Shown: one piece after another, positions 11,601-21,900 of the stretch
How positions within the stretch are numbered: the first letter of the stretch is position 1
How the letters are laid out: the number at the start of each line of letters is the position of its first letter
Source: Tribonema minus
Lineage: Eukaryota > Sar > Xanthophyceae > Tribonematales > Tribonemataceae
DNA length: 64,000 nucleotides
Direction: 5' to 3'
Assembly: GCA_017506865.1 (NCBI GenBank)
Contig: JAFCMP010000543.1
Location: 496,001 to 560,000, forward strand
The notes under the pieces: generated by a model
Databases searched by the model: none
Seen by the model: the letters and a program-made list of their open reading frames with translations, nothing else
What the model was told of the DNA's origin: nothing
Program-made: the position numbers and the translations under genes

Positions 11601-14178
11601 TGTGCCGATGAAGTAGTCGAGGAAGTCCGGCAGCTGTGCTGCTACCCATTCCGCTGCCGCCAGGACGAACACCATGTTGAAGGCATTCTTGAGGTCCAGC
11701 ATGAACTGCCAGTGACCGAGCTCATACGCGAGTTTGCCGGCCATGGCCGCTTTCTCCGCTCCTGCTGAGACGGCTACCCCATACTGCCCGTCTGGCTCAA
11801 GGAGCTCCGCCAGGAAGTCTTTGCGGTCTGCCACGTACACCGAAGTGCATAGTCGCTGCAGCACCTCGCCGCAAACGATGGGCCGCTGCTTAGCTGTACC
11901 ATCTTCCTGTTGTTCTGCAAGTGGCGTCAGGCGCCCCGCGCCATGCAACTGCCAGAAGGCATCCGGCAGCCGCGCAGCCTCCCGCATAACGGTCTGAAGC
12001 CACCGTGTGAGGACAGCAGCAAACTCATGCCGTCCCCAGCTTGTGCGTAGCGCATCCTGCAGGTGGCTGTAGCGCAGCCCCGATGGGCCTGCTCCACTGT
12101 AAGGGCTTGCTCGCTGGATGAGCTTGGCAACCGTCTCTGGCTCAATTCCCTCCCCCTGTAACAGGCTGAGTTCTGCTGGCATGTCGGCTGCTTTCGCCAC
12201 AAGCTGATCAACCATGCCGGATAGCTCATGGAGTTGTTCCCCTGGCGCAGCGGGGGGGTGTTTGGACTGCATGGCGGCAAAGCAGTCATCATCAGGTATC
12301 GCCACCGTTTTGGGCTGAAGGAAACGCGCTGCCTGCTGTAGCCCCCCCCGTGTGCCCATGCACTGTAGGACGTAGGCGTTGATCGCTGCCTCCGTTTGCT
12401 GGCGCGCGCGCCAGCGCCGGTGCGCACGCGCGTGTGCGAGGAGCGCTGGCACCAACCGGTCAAGCTCACCGCGTGCCAACATTCTGATTCTGTCGGAGCG
12501 AGTGATGCCAGGTGCGCCATCGGTGGAGGTGATGAGTGATGGCATGAGGTGGTGTAGAATCGTGGATCTTTGCAGTCGCTGCACCCGCCCTGCGGAATCT
12601 GGCTCCCGCGCCGCATTGACGAACATCGTCATTGTGTGTGCCAACAGATGTGTTGCTGCGTTCTCCAGTGCAGCTCCCACATAGCGACGATTGCGTGGTC
12701 TAGCAAGGCTTCTAGTTGTCGCGAACTGCAGCTTGCACAGCTCATCGAGGCTGATGCTGTCAAGCACTGCTGCGACTGCGGGGGTTGAGATGGTCCACGT
12801 GAAAAGCCCACCTGCCCCACCTGCTGCGCCTGCAGGGCCTGGCGCTGCCGCTGCTGTCGCCGCACCTGCCGCTCTGGGGCCCCCTCCGCCGCCGCCGCGG
12901 CCGCCACGACCACAGCCTCGTCCGCCGCTGTCGCTGCTGCGACCGCTGCCACGGCCACCGCGGCCGTTTTGAGTTCGCGCGCCACTGCCGCTGTTGCTAG
13001 CACCGCCGCTGCGGCTGCTGGCATCACTGCTGCGGCCGTTGCCAGCGCCGCTGTCCTTAGTACCGGCTGCACTGCCGCCGCCGGCACCGCTGCTGCTGCC
13101 GCCTCCGGTTCTGCTGCCGCTAGTCGCTCTGCTACTGCTGATGTCTGCATCATTGCTGCCGCTGCGAACGCGTCCTCCATTGCCACGTCCGCGCCCTCCA
13201 CTGCGACCCCGACCCCCTCGTGTAGCACTGCTGCCCCCACGTTCCGGCCTCTTCGAGCTGCCGGAGGAGCTGCTGCCACCAGCCTGAGCAGCAGGTGCCT
13301 GCTGCGCGTGCGCTGGTCCCTTTGCGTAGGGGTTGCCGATGGGTGTGCACGCCGGTTGCTGCTGTGGCAGCGACGTGGTAGCTGTTGCCGTCGATGCATC
13401 AGGTGCTAGCGGTGCTGCTGATGCTGTTGTTGACAATGTTGCCGCCACTGCAGCGGGTGAAGTGATAGGCCTGCATTTGCGGCAGTGCTTGCCCGCGCTG
13501 GCATCGCTGCTGTCCACTCTGAATGTCTTGTTGGCATGAAACAGGTTTTTGCACAAGGCACACTCGGTGTAGATGGTTTGCAAGTGCGACGTGCTGAGGT
13601 CGGAGCGCTCCAGGAACGTTGTTGCTGTCCCACTGTGGTGTTTGCGCTGGTGCTTCGCCGCGATGTGGGCGTTTAACCTCTGCTGTAACGAGAGCAGCGA
13701 CATGCCCTTCTTCACCACGAGGTCGCATAAGTTGCACTTGTACTCCGGGTCCGCACTGCCTCCACCTCCAGCTTCGTCGTCTAGCATCAGAGGTTGCTGT
13801 TCCAGACTGTTATGACCTGTTCTAGAGCGCTTGACTGCACTTTGCCCGCCCGTGTGCTCCCCTTCGCCTGTTTGATCGGAAATTGACCAACCGTCATTCT
13901 GTACCCTCTTGCGTTTGTGCGCTGCGCGTCCGTCTCCAGTTGCTCTGCTGCTGCCACTCGTGCCATCGTCCTGTTGACAAGCGCCATTGCCATCTGCAGC
14001 ACTGGTGCTAATATCCTGCGCTTGTGCGCACGCTAGATCGGATTCCTTGCATTTCTGCGCTGATTCAGAGTTGGCAATACGGGCCTCCCGCCGCCGCCAT
14101 GATATTCTTTTCATGATCTCTGCTACGCCATGGTGCTACATGCTACAGCTACATACCTATCCGCAAGTACTTGTCAAT
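8668..14178 (-). mobile_element. Full-length non-LTR retrotransposon with restriction-like endonuclease
   Basis: The element reads on the minus strand: a short 5' leader of about 60 nt, one long ORF (14114-8817), and a ~150-nt 3' end finishing AATTAATAAAAA. On the plus strand the 9-bp word AGGATGTAC occurs at both edges (8659-8667 and 14179-14187), taken as the target-site duplication; neighbouring bases match only partly, so the exact length is uncertain. The minus-strand target thus starts GTACATCCT, the same GTACAT start as the two truncated copies. Gene content (single ORF, N-terminal zinc fingers, RT, CCHC plus restriction-like nuclease) fits the early-branching R2/NeSL/CRE-type non-LTR elements. 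No LTRs are present. An intact ORF suggests a recent insertion. Confidence 0.85.
8817..14114 (-). CDS. Retrotransposon protein: zinc fingers, reverse transcriptase, endonuclease
   Basis: A single 1765-aa ORF. A C2H2 finger lies near residues 127-155 (CNLC...HIAAKH) and a second CxxC...CxxC cluster near 185-214; both probably bind DNA or RNA. Residues ~220-430 are Gly/Ser/Arg-rich. The reverse transcriptase occupies roughly 680-1000, with LDLKNAFN (motif A, ~805), QGDPAAP (motif B, ~867) and the catalytic YMDD (~902). A very Ala-rich segment (~1150-1450) follows. The C-terminus has a CCHC motif (CKLCGKSPGGTLHARLC, ~1548) and a likely PD-(D/E)XK-type nuclease (RRMDIVLP, ~1611, then PLMVDVTCFE, ~1636), the arrangement known from R2-like elements. 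The start is the first ATG after the element's 5' edge. All visible catalytic residues are present. Long antisense frames over the Ala-rich part are shadows. Confidence 0.9.
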   Translation of the reverse strand: MKRISWRRREARIANSESAQKCKESDLACAQAQDISTSAADGNGACQQDDGTSGSSRATGDGRAAHKRKRVQNDGWSISDQTGEGEHTGGQSAVKRSRTGHNSLEQQPLMLDDEAGGGGSADPEYKCNLCDLVVKKGMSLLSLQQRLNAHIAAKHQRKHHSGTATTFLERSDLSTSHLQTIYTECALCKNLFHANKTFRVDSSDASAGKHCRKCRPITSPAAVAATLSTTASAAPLAPDASTATATTSLPQQQPACTPIGNPYAKGPAHAQQAPAAQAGGSSSSGSSKRPERGGSSATRGGRGRSGGRGRGNGGRVRSGSNDADISSSRATSGSRTGGGSSSGAGGGSAAGTKDSGAGNGRSSDASSRSGGASNSGSGARTQNGRGGRGSGRSSDSGGRGCGRGGRGGGGGGPRAAGAATAAAAPGPAGAAGGAGGLFTWTISTPAVAAVLDSISLDELCKLQFATTRSLARPRNRRYVGAALENAATHLLAHTMTMFVNAAREPDSAGRVQRLQRSTILHHLMPSLITSTDGAPGITRSDRIRMLARGELDRLVPALLAHARAHRRWRARQQTEAAINAYVLQCMGTRGGLQQAARFLQPKTVAIPDDDCFAAMQSKHPPAAPGEQLHELSGMVDQLVAKAADMPAELSLLQGEGIEPETVAKLIQRASPYSGAGPSGLRYSHLQDALRTSWGRHEFAAVLTRWLQTVMREAARLPDAFWQLHGAGRLTPLAEQQEDGTAKQRPIVCGEVLQRLCTSVYVADRKDFLAELLEPDGQYGVAVSAGAEKAAMAGKLAYELGHWQFMLDLKNAFNMVFVLAAAEWVAAQLPDFLDYFIGTYVRTRPRLLFQHVDGSTRIIMSQRGFKQGDPAAPMLFCGAIAQCLKRFNEAAAAQRARRRMGAYMDDANVRTGACTLTQDDIQAVAQLKQHFAEVGLELNLTKSRALPGRGHVVTDHERQLLQQLGVQLVGDTDENQNRGAVLLGVPVGHSSFVDAWLRREAGAGGAGARFAERCARLTSPRAMFRLLRYCVVPRMTYCLRTIPTTQTAPAAKEWDRVTQWVLEHSMGLQPPGQTWRQFEQSGAHFHLAAHGPALQQARLPTRHGGLGITSACDIADAAYVAGTLQALQPALSGWAGVLQQAAPQAAADNAAEDAATQAAPAAAAAAPAPAASAAATVTAAAAVASGGATAPAAATASAAGRAYGAAIPATHDAAAAGSGAAAAAQAAPAAAAAAAAHGATTPAAAAAAAAAAAPASEAAAAAAAHVAPQVASAASLTAASTAAAAGIGNTAATGPTSLRAAAAPATGAASAGGAATVPAATAAMAVAAANAAGAAPTPAAAATPLAAAATAGGTAAAPAHAAAAAVNSGAARSTPAMLQGAAAAEVARLPLMQTIATAATSLRAATGDKLEHILPPALTPLQQQPPTQQPPLRPTAGGGTGADAACVLDASALQLQCSLKRPNQSALADAVATELADKVEADLQQLPQGTQRTQALARFRSQRHMHSIGMAFLNEPMYSTTASFDGLSWQLAVKRAIGVEEQTAGCKLCGKSPGGTLHARLCQAPRVKAHDTIVHNSVKRATQRLLRQYLKTGLVDEDYTPFLGSAGPPGSRRMDIVLPADAFPVTGYDDPTRHLPLMVDVTCFEAQVASRAAKTAADPERCCRDQEAAKTTHYSGHYDQNCYKLATLAIGSFGSIGEQGRKLLEAVATEYASRMSVPGGARPKALKGIALARLRSALSAALHMAYSGRVMTHMAESRGGGTWRRT

Positions 14179-14188
14179 AGGATGTACT

Positions 14189-15600
14189 GGTCATCAAGCA
14201 CTCACTGTCAGATTTGCGCTTTAAGATCTGACATGCGTCAAACCGAGGATATCTGCACTGCACAGGGCGCAGCAGCTTGTCGTGCAGGATTCTGTCAACG
14301 TCTGCAGATGATGAGATGATTACAGCGCTTTCATGGCGCGTCCTTTAATGTTGTTGCTCTACCCTCCTCACCTGGATTCAATGATGCACTCATGGGGTTT
14401 GTCAAGCACTCTGAGACGCTCTTGGTGAACCCACACATAGTCTAGAAGTATGCAGTACCATACAGGTCAAAGGTTGCCTTGCCCAAGGCTGCCGAGGTCC
14501 AGTGCAGGAATGTATGACCAGGTTGGGCAACGAGTCACCCCCTCCCCCCCCCCTTCTCTTCCTCGGATGTGACGCGCTGATTCCAATTCTCGAGACGTCA
14601 TTCTATGACCTGCCATGGCCTTTTATTTTGTAAACCGGAGTACTACTCATCACCTCGCCACGGATCACCTCGCCACGGAAGTACCACAACCACATAGGCA
14701 ACCCGGCCTCCCTTGGGCCTTTATAAGTATAAGTCCATACGTACCACAACCGCTGATGGCCCGCTGGGGTGGCATCACTTGATGCGGCAAACGCATTGGC
14801 CGATCGGTCAGGATGGAGGCCAATCACTATGCACTCCGGCACGCCGGCGCCAAGCGCCTTCATCTCCGTGATGTTGTGACCACCGAAGCAAAAAAATCTG
14901 GAAGTTGGGGAATGTTGCGCACACGAAAGCACCCCATTTGAATTGGGGCAAGTGACCCGGAGCTGAGCAATGTGGCATGCACTAGGCTTTCAATGCTATG
15001 GCGTTTTGAACGTGCATGCATGCAGTAGCTGAGCTCGTACAAGATGCATTGGAAGTTGCAGTTGCAGTGATGTCATGCAGCCTGTCTGAATGTGGCTGGC
15101 TGTTACCACTCGTAGATGCGCTGCGCCGCATGCGTTCCGATGCAGGCAGCCATTGAGCCCCACCGATGTGCATATGAATCACTCGAACCAGCACTTGAGC
15201 CCATTGTCTTGAGCACGATGCCGATGCAGTCAGCAGTGATTCTCGAGCCCCACGCAACAAGTGAATGCGGTCAGCACTTGAGCCACTCACGATAGACATG
15301 CAGTCAGCAAGTGAGCGCTTGGTGCGCCGCGGCCTCTGAGCTCAAGGTGACAAGCATGAAGGCGTGCAGCATGCCGTCTCGGAAAGGGCGGCGCACGGAG
15401 GCAGCAATACGTCAGCTATGAAATCGGCGCGTCTCGAATATGCAAAGGCCTGTCAAAAACAAGATGTCAATGCAGGCAGCAGCTCAGCAGAACATGTCGC
15501 ACCGTGTTTCTATGCATGGAGGCAAAGGCAGGCATCACGACAGCGTGAATTCAGGGAAAAGAACTGAATGGTTGCCTGTATTTGTTTGCCAACCACCTGT
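14189..15600. other. Intergenic region, nothing recognised
   Basis: No gene could be supported between the retrotransposon and the echo region at the 3' end of the GMC gene. A C-rich run near 14528-14550 and a local direct repeat (GATCACCTCGCCACGGA, near 14650-14680) are the only visible structures. Around 15120-15310 there are several loosely repeated words with TGCAGTCAGCA and TTGAGCC. Confidence 0.4.
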
Positions 15601-15785
15601 TGGCGGCGGGCCTACGTGCTGCTGCCACAGTTACTGCACGCCCTCGCCGAGCTCACATGAGCTACAAGGCCGGATTTGCGAATTTGCTGCAACGGAACGA
15701 ACCATCACGCTACAAAGCCCTCTCTGTGCAGGGTATTTTGAAGCCTCGGAAATCTACGCCGACACTCGTGTTCGACACAAAAAGA
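15600..15785 (-). repeat. Degenerate copy of the GMC last exon and 3' flank
   Basis: This stretch resembles 15860-16030. Both carry GCTGCTGCCAC followed by AGTTACTGC and a C-rich CCCTC word; later blocks match the part of the last exon around GCATCACGCTCG. It lies downstream of the GMC stop codon at 15905 and no longer encodes the same peptide. It shows that echo-type duplication also occurred at the gene's 3' end, not only in introns. Confidence 0.45.
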
Positions 15786-15904
15786 CAAATACCACTCAAG
15801 AAAAAAATCAATGCAAAAACAACAGGTTTGCGCCACGCATGCAAAACTCACGCCCAGTCGTCGGCTGGCCTGCTCGCTGCTGCCACGGCAGTTACTGCGC
15901 ACCC

Positions 15905-18900
15905 TCATCGCGCTCGCGCGTCTTGCAGTGCCAGGTCGGCCGCGACGGAGCCTACGAGCATCACGCTCGCCTGCGGGCGCACGGAGATCTGCGGCATGAC
16001 GGATGCATCCGCCACTCTCACGTTGGCCTGCTCACGCAACAGTGATGCGCACACACATATAACACAAGCACGCACACGTCAAGTGTGAGGACACGTCAAG
16101 TGTGAGGACGCGTCGAGTGTGAGGGCGGCAGACTGGCAAGCAGAGGCGCAGGGGCGGAAAACGCACCTGCCACTCTGACGTTCGCCTGCAAACGCGTCGA
16201 TGGTGGCGCATATGCATACACAAAAGCACAGCAACAATCAAGTGTGAGGGTGGCAACTTGAAGTGCCAAACCTGCGTTCAGACTGCAGGGGGGGCGTCAC
16301 TCTGACGTTGGCCTGCAAGCATGGCTGGCGCATCCAATTTCTTTATGTCACATTACCAGAAGCGCAATCACATCAAGTGTAAGTCAGGGTGGCATCTTGG
16401 AGCGCCAAACTGGCAAGCACAGTGCAGGGGCCGGCAACGCGCATGCGACACTGACGACCGCCTGCCAACAGCACATCGGTGGTGCATACACAACAGCAAA
16501 AGCACACAGGAAGGATGGGTGTGGCAATTTGAAGCGCCAAACTTGCAGTCAGAGTGCAGGGGCCAGCATCACGCTTGTAACTGTGACGTTAGCCTGCAAA
16601 CATGAGTGGCGCATTCACATCAACAACATCACACACTGAGGATAAGGCTGGCAATTTGAAGCGCCAAACTGGCAAGCAGGGTGGGAACGCGGGCAATGCG
16701 CGCGCCACTGTGAAGACGGGCATGCGAACATTAGTGGCGCATACACGGCGAGCGAAGAGAACACAACGACCACGTGGGTGGAAGTTCAAGGTGCCAACCT
16801 GATAAGCACAGTGAAGGGCCGACAACAATGACGGCCAGGTTTGTCAACAAACAGAGTTTGCATATGATATCACGTCAACTCCAAGCTGTCATGGCACCAC
16901 TCAATGCCGCATTGGCTGTGCTGCTGGGATTTAGAAATGCAATCTGACGGAAGCGCGGAAAAGCTCGATGCTTGGCTGACTGTGCTGCTGCTGTTGAGAA
17001 ATGCAATTCAACGGACGTGCACAACAGTTCAAGAAGCACAAATCACTACATGTATTGCTGATGTGTGATGCCTCCTTTGGCGGCAAGAAACAGGCGCACC
17101 TGCCGTCCATTGAAGCCCTTTGGATTCTCTTTCCAGTTGCGAGATGCATGTAGGTGTGCAGTCCGCACAAGTGTTCAAACAGCTCACGTGTTTGAACTGT
17201 CGAGCAACATTACTTCTTGTACGGCCGACACATATTCAGAGTGTTTGCCGTTTGAAAACATGCTGCGCCTTTGACAGAGTGACACACTGCTGCTGGAAGC
17301 GCTGCATTTACAAATTAACGTACCACGCCCTTGACTAAAGTACATAGCGGTGACTGAAACAGTGCATGTGCACGTTTGGCATGCCACGTACTTGACACAC
17401 GGACACGTTGATGCTTCTACACTGCGGTAACAATCTCCAACTCACAACGCCCTTAACATGAACACGCGGCGCTCTCAACCGCGCAATTACACGTCCTTGA
17501 GGGGTGAAAACCAATGCTGCTTTCAGCACCGCATTTGCAAATCCAACACAACGCGCTGGACAAGATTACAAAATGTTGCCAGAAACACCGCAGTTGCAAG
17601 TTTGACGTACCAGTCCCTTGACGCGGAGCCGCGCATCAAGCGCCGTGCCCAGAGCGCAGCTGCCGAAAGCGTGCGACCCTCCGCCCGTGACCTTCTTCTT
17701 CGCAAACTGCTCATAGCTCGTGATGGGGGGGCCGGGCGTGATGTCTACGGTGCGTGACGCGAGCGCCTGCTGCTGCATCACCTGCCGTATCCTGACGTAC
17801 GCCTGCACACGGAGTGCATTAGGGACACATGTACAACTCAGCATCTGACATCAAACTTGCACACGTGTACAAATCAGCATCTGACGCCGAACAGTGTTCA
17901 AAACGAGACTGCTGCGTACAACTTACGCGCTGCTTGTGCGTGACAGAGCTCAGGTACTTGGGTAGGCATCATGCAGTCATCGCGTGGGAGGTGGCGCAAG
18001 TCTTCTTGACACGCAGCCGCTCGTGCTACTTGGGTGCAAATCCATGAGCACAGTGCCGACATATGGCAGCGAACACAGCACATGTAGATACAGACCATGG
18101 TGGTCGCCATCTGCAGTCCGTGGGCGGATAGGTTGCAACCACAGATTCACAATCACAACAGTGAGGTTAGGGTTGGGCTAATTCTAACCCTACAGTAAGG
18201 CGCTGGCACATCGGACTGCCAGCCATGTTTTTGGCACCCTCAGTCATCAAGTGGAAGGTGGCATGGGGCCTGTAACCAAAAATACAGAAGGGCCGAGACA
18301 GCTCTGCTGGAGTTAAGCAGCTGCATCAACGATACGCAGTTGCTGTAGCCTTCTACTCCACATCCGCAGCTGATCGATACCTGCTACTGCACGTGTTTGA
18401 CGGTGTCCGCGGTCAGCGCGCTGAAGGCACTCTCGGGCTCTTGTCAGCCATGTCACGAAAGCGCTGCTAGAGTTGCGCCGCCGCATCACGACAGGCAGCA
18501 TGGTCGTTCCGCTGTGCACGTCCGCAGGCCGGACCAACACCCAACATCAAAACCTACTGTACCTGCAGAATCTTTGTTTTGTGCACGGCGCCTGATACAG
18601 CACACATCTGTCGGCCTCTGCTGTCAGCGAACTGAAGGCAATCCTGGGCTTGGCAGCCGCGTCGCTCGACACGCTGCTAATGTTCGGCTGCTACATCGAA
18701 ATACACAGCTCAGTTGCTCCGCCGCAAACGCTCGTTGGTGCACGAAAAAGTGCAACGTCAGAACCTGCCTGCAATATCTTTTTGTTGTACATGGCACCTG
18801 GTACAGCACACGTTTGTCGGCCTCCGCCGTCTGCGAAATGAAGGCGATCCTGGGCTTGTCGGCCACGTCACGGGAAGCCCTGCTAATGTTCAGCTGCCAC

Positions 18901-21900
18901 ATCATCAAAATACAGGCTCATTTGTTGTGCAGCGTAAGTTCGGTGATCCACAAAAAGGCGGAACATCAGATACTACTTAGTGTACTTCAAAGTATGTACT
19001 TCGAAGTATATTGCGTGTATCACCTGATACAGCACTCGTTTGTCGGCCTCAGCCGTCAGCGAGCTGAAGGCGATCCTGGGCTTGGCAGCCGCGCCGCGGG
19101 ATGCCAGCTGCACGCTGCCCCCGGCCCCCTCAAGCTGCGTGAGCGAGATGGTCACGTCGAAGCCCGTGCAGGGGTACACGCACTTGGCCTTGGCGCCGTC
19201 CTCCGGCCTGCGCCAGGGCCTGAAGGTGATGTCTATGTTGGGGCCGTCGGGCTGCAAAGGGTGTGCACGTTTCCAATGCGTGCACGCATGGGGGAAGGGG
19301 GGGGGTGAGAGGCATGATTGGAATGGGTCATGAGAGGTTGTACATGGGTATATGCAGCACGTGGCCTTGGCGCCGACCTCTGGCCTGCGCCAGGGCCTGA
19401 AGGTGATGTCTATGTTGGGGCCGTCAGGCTGCGGCGCAGCACGGGGTGAGCATGTTCTGTATAATGCACAAAGGCGTGGGGGGGGGGGGAATAAGAGCAT
19501 GAGTGGAATATGGCTGTTGAGGCAGTGTGCACTGGGCATATACACTTGGCTTTTGCGCCATCCTGCGCCGTCTGCCGGGGCCTGAAGGTTAGGGTTAGGG
19601 TTAGGGTTAGACTATGTTGTAGCCGTTAGGCCGAGGTGTGGCACAGGCAAGCGATGATGTGGAAGTAGAAGTAAACGTTTGTTGAGTGCAAACACCGCGG
19701 GGGGGGGGGGGGGGTGTAGATGAGGGTCAAGGTGGAATTTGAGCATTTGCACAGGTGCAGTTCTGCACACCCTACATGCACAGGGCTTGTGGGGATTGTC
19801 TGGCAGTTTGTGTATGATTCGTGTACATGCATAGGATGGGCATTTTGCAATAATGACGAGCAGCACAGCGCATTTGAAAGTTGCATTTTTGGCCGCAGTG
19901 GGCGTCCGGTGCTGTTCCGTGCTCTCATCCACGATGTCAACAAAATTGTTTAGGCGATGCTTGTCACTGCAACACGCTTTGCCGTCAATCAAGTGCCATC
20001 GGGATGCAAGAGAGCACAACCCACGCACATGAGATGGGAAGTACCACATGCACACATCAACACTCTCACATATAGTACGCCAAGTAGAGCAATGAAGACT
20101 CCGTCGCCATGTTCATCATTATCAAAGAACTTACAATGAAGCCGCCCTTCCCGCCACTCATGTACCCGGGATAGCGCATGTGCACGGTGTATGGCAAGCC
20201 GGTCGTCGTGAGAGGGCCTTTTGCCTGCGCGCAGCACGGTTCAGAGCGCAGCATCAGCTGCTTGATAAATGAGGTCAATTGAAACAGTGCACCTGGACAG
20301 GCCGTGTACTTCAAAGTACGCCGCATCGCACGGCTACGGCACACATTTTCATATTTGCCCAGAACGGACACGCATGCACGCATGCATATGTACCAATGAT
20401 ACGCTGAAGTATATAAGGAAAAGCCGCAGTCACTGGAATATACCAAACACCATCTTTTGGTGTGCAGATGTACGCGTCCCGTCCGAAGTTCAGAAGCAGT
20501 TCCGCAGGGCTCAAGCATGGCAAGGAAGCAAGCGGCGCCTCACAAAACTGCACATCGCGCTCACGCCGTAGGCGCCGTGGACGATCGACACGCAAGGAGT
20601 CAGGGAGCAGTGCTCATGCCACAGCGCGCAGGGAAGAACAGAACGTACTCCCAGGACATGCGATGTGCAAGGCCAGATCCGGTTGTGCAATGTGAAAACT
20701 GGCAGGTGGCCGGCCCGTGTATGAGCGCTGACACGTCCTGGCACATAAACAATTATGCTCATATATGCCTCACAACCCGTCAAATTCCTGGTTCACACAC
20801 ATCTACTCCAAAGCCAGGTGCATTGATTTACAGCTGATGCAAAGGTACTCCAGTATGTACACCTCTGTACAATCACCTTTTTGTAAAGCTCCTGGTTGAG
20901 TTTGGCCCTTGTGGGGTCCAAGACGGCGTCCAGGTATGTTTCGTTGCCGTGCTTGAACTTGAAGTTCAGACCCACGGACAGGTGGTCTCGCAAGTTGCTG
21001 CCAACATGAGCGTTGTCAGCCACAACGGGCACGCCAATGTCTTGTAGGTGGGCCGGGGGGCCAACGCCGCTCTGCATGCGCACGCGCGGCAGTGCAGGGC
21101 AAGAGAGCACATGCGTCACAGATGTCGAGATGCAATGCAGTCTTTGCAAACTACACAGCAGGCCTGTCAAGTGGTTACGCACTGCGTAACCGTTGGTGTC
21201 ATGGGGTACAGCATGGGGGTTGACGACTGCATGCTTCTATGTTCCCGCGTGAAACAGTCAGCATACATACCTACCACATTCATTAAAAAGATGATAAAAC
21301 AGGGAGATTGTCTGTAGAATTCATTAAATACATGTGGCAAGCGACCAAGCTTGTACAGATGTGCGCTGAAGATCACGATGCCAATCATCAGGGATACTTG
21401 ACCAAATGCTTGTGAAAACAGGCACTGGTGCACCTTTACATGAAGAGCGTGAAGCCGATCCCAACTTAGCTCCAGGTACCATTCAATTCTTTACGTTTTC
21501 AGTGACTACCAGGGGTAATCTCAACCGCATCACACAACAAACCTCATGGAAGACGTCAATCGAGGGGATGCATGCAACACACAATGAAGAGTTCTTCAGC
21601 ACTGCAGCGCTCTACGGCAGCGCCTGTCACACGATGCATAACGTCACATAGTGCATGATCCATGTTCTGCCTGTCACACGATGCATAACGTCACATAGTG
21701 CATGATCCATGTTCTGCCCGGTCACACGCACCTTAAGCAGTATAGTGGGGCTCATGATGGCGCCAGCGGCGAGTATCACTTCCTTGCGCACGTTGACAGT
21801 CACCTCTTTGCCGGAGCTGTTCAGGTACCGCACGGCCGTCGCGCGCGGCTTGGCCTGGCCCTTCTGCTCGAAGTCAATCTTTGTGACGTATGCACTGCGC

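Noticed and set aside
16040-16800. CRISPR-like regularly spaced array
   Set aside because: The units are ~130 bp, highly diverged, without unique spacers, and lie in a eukaryotic intron next to the exon they derive from.
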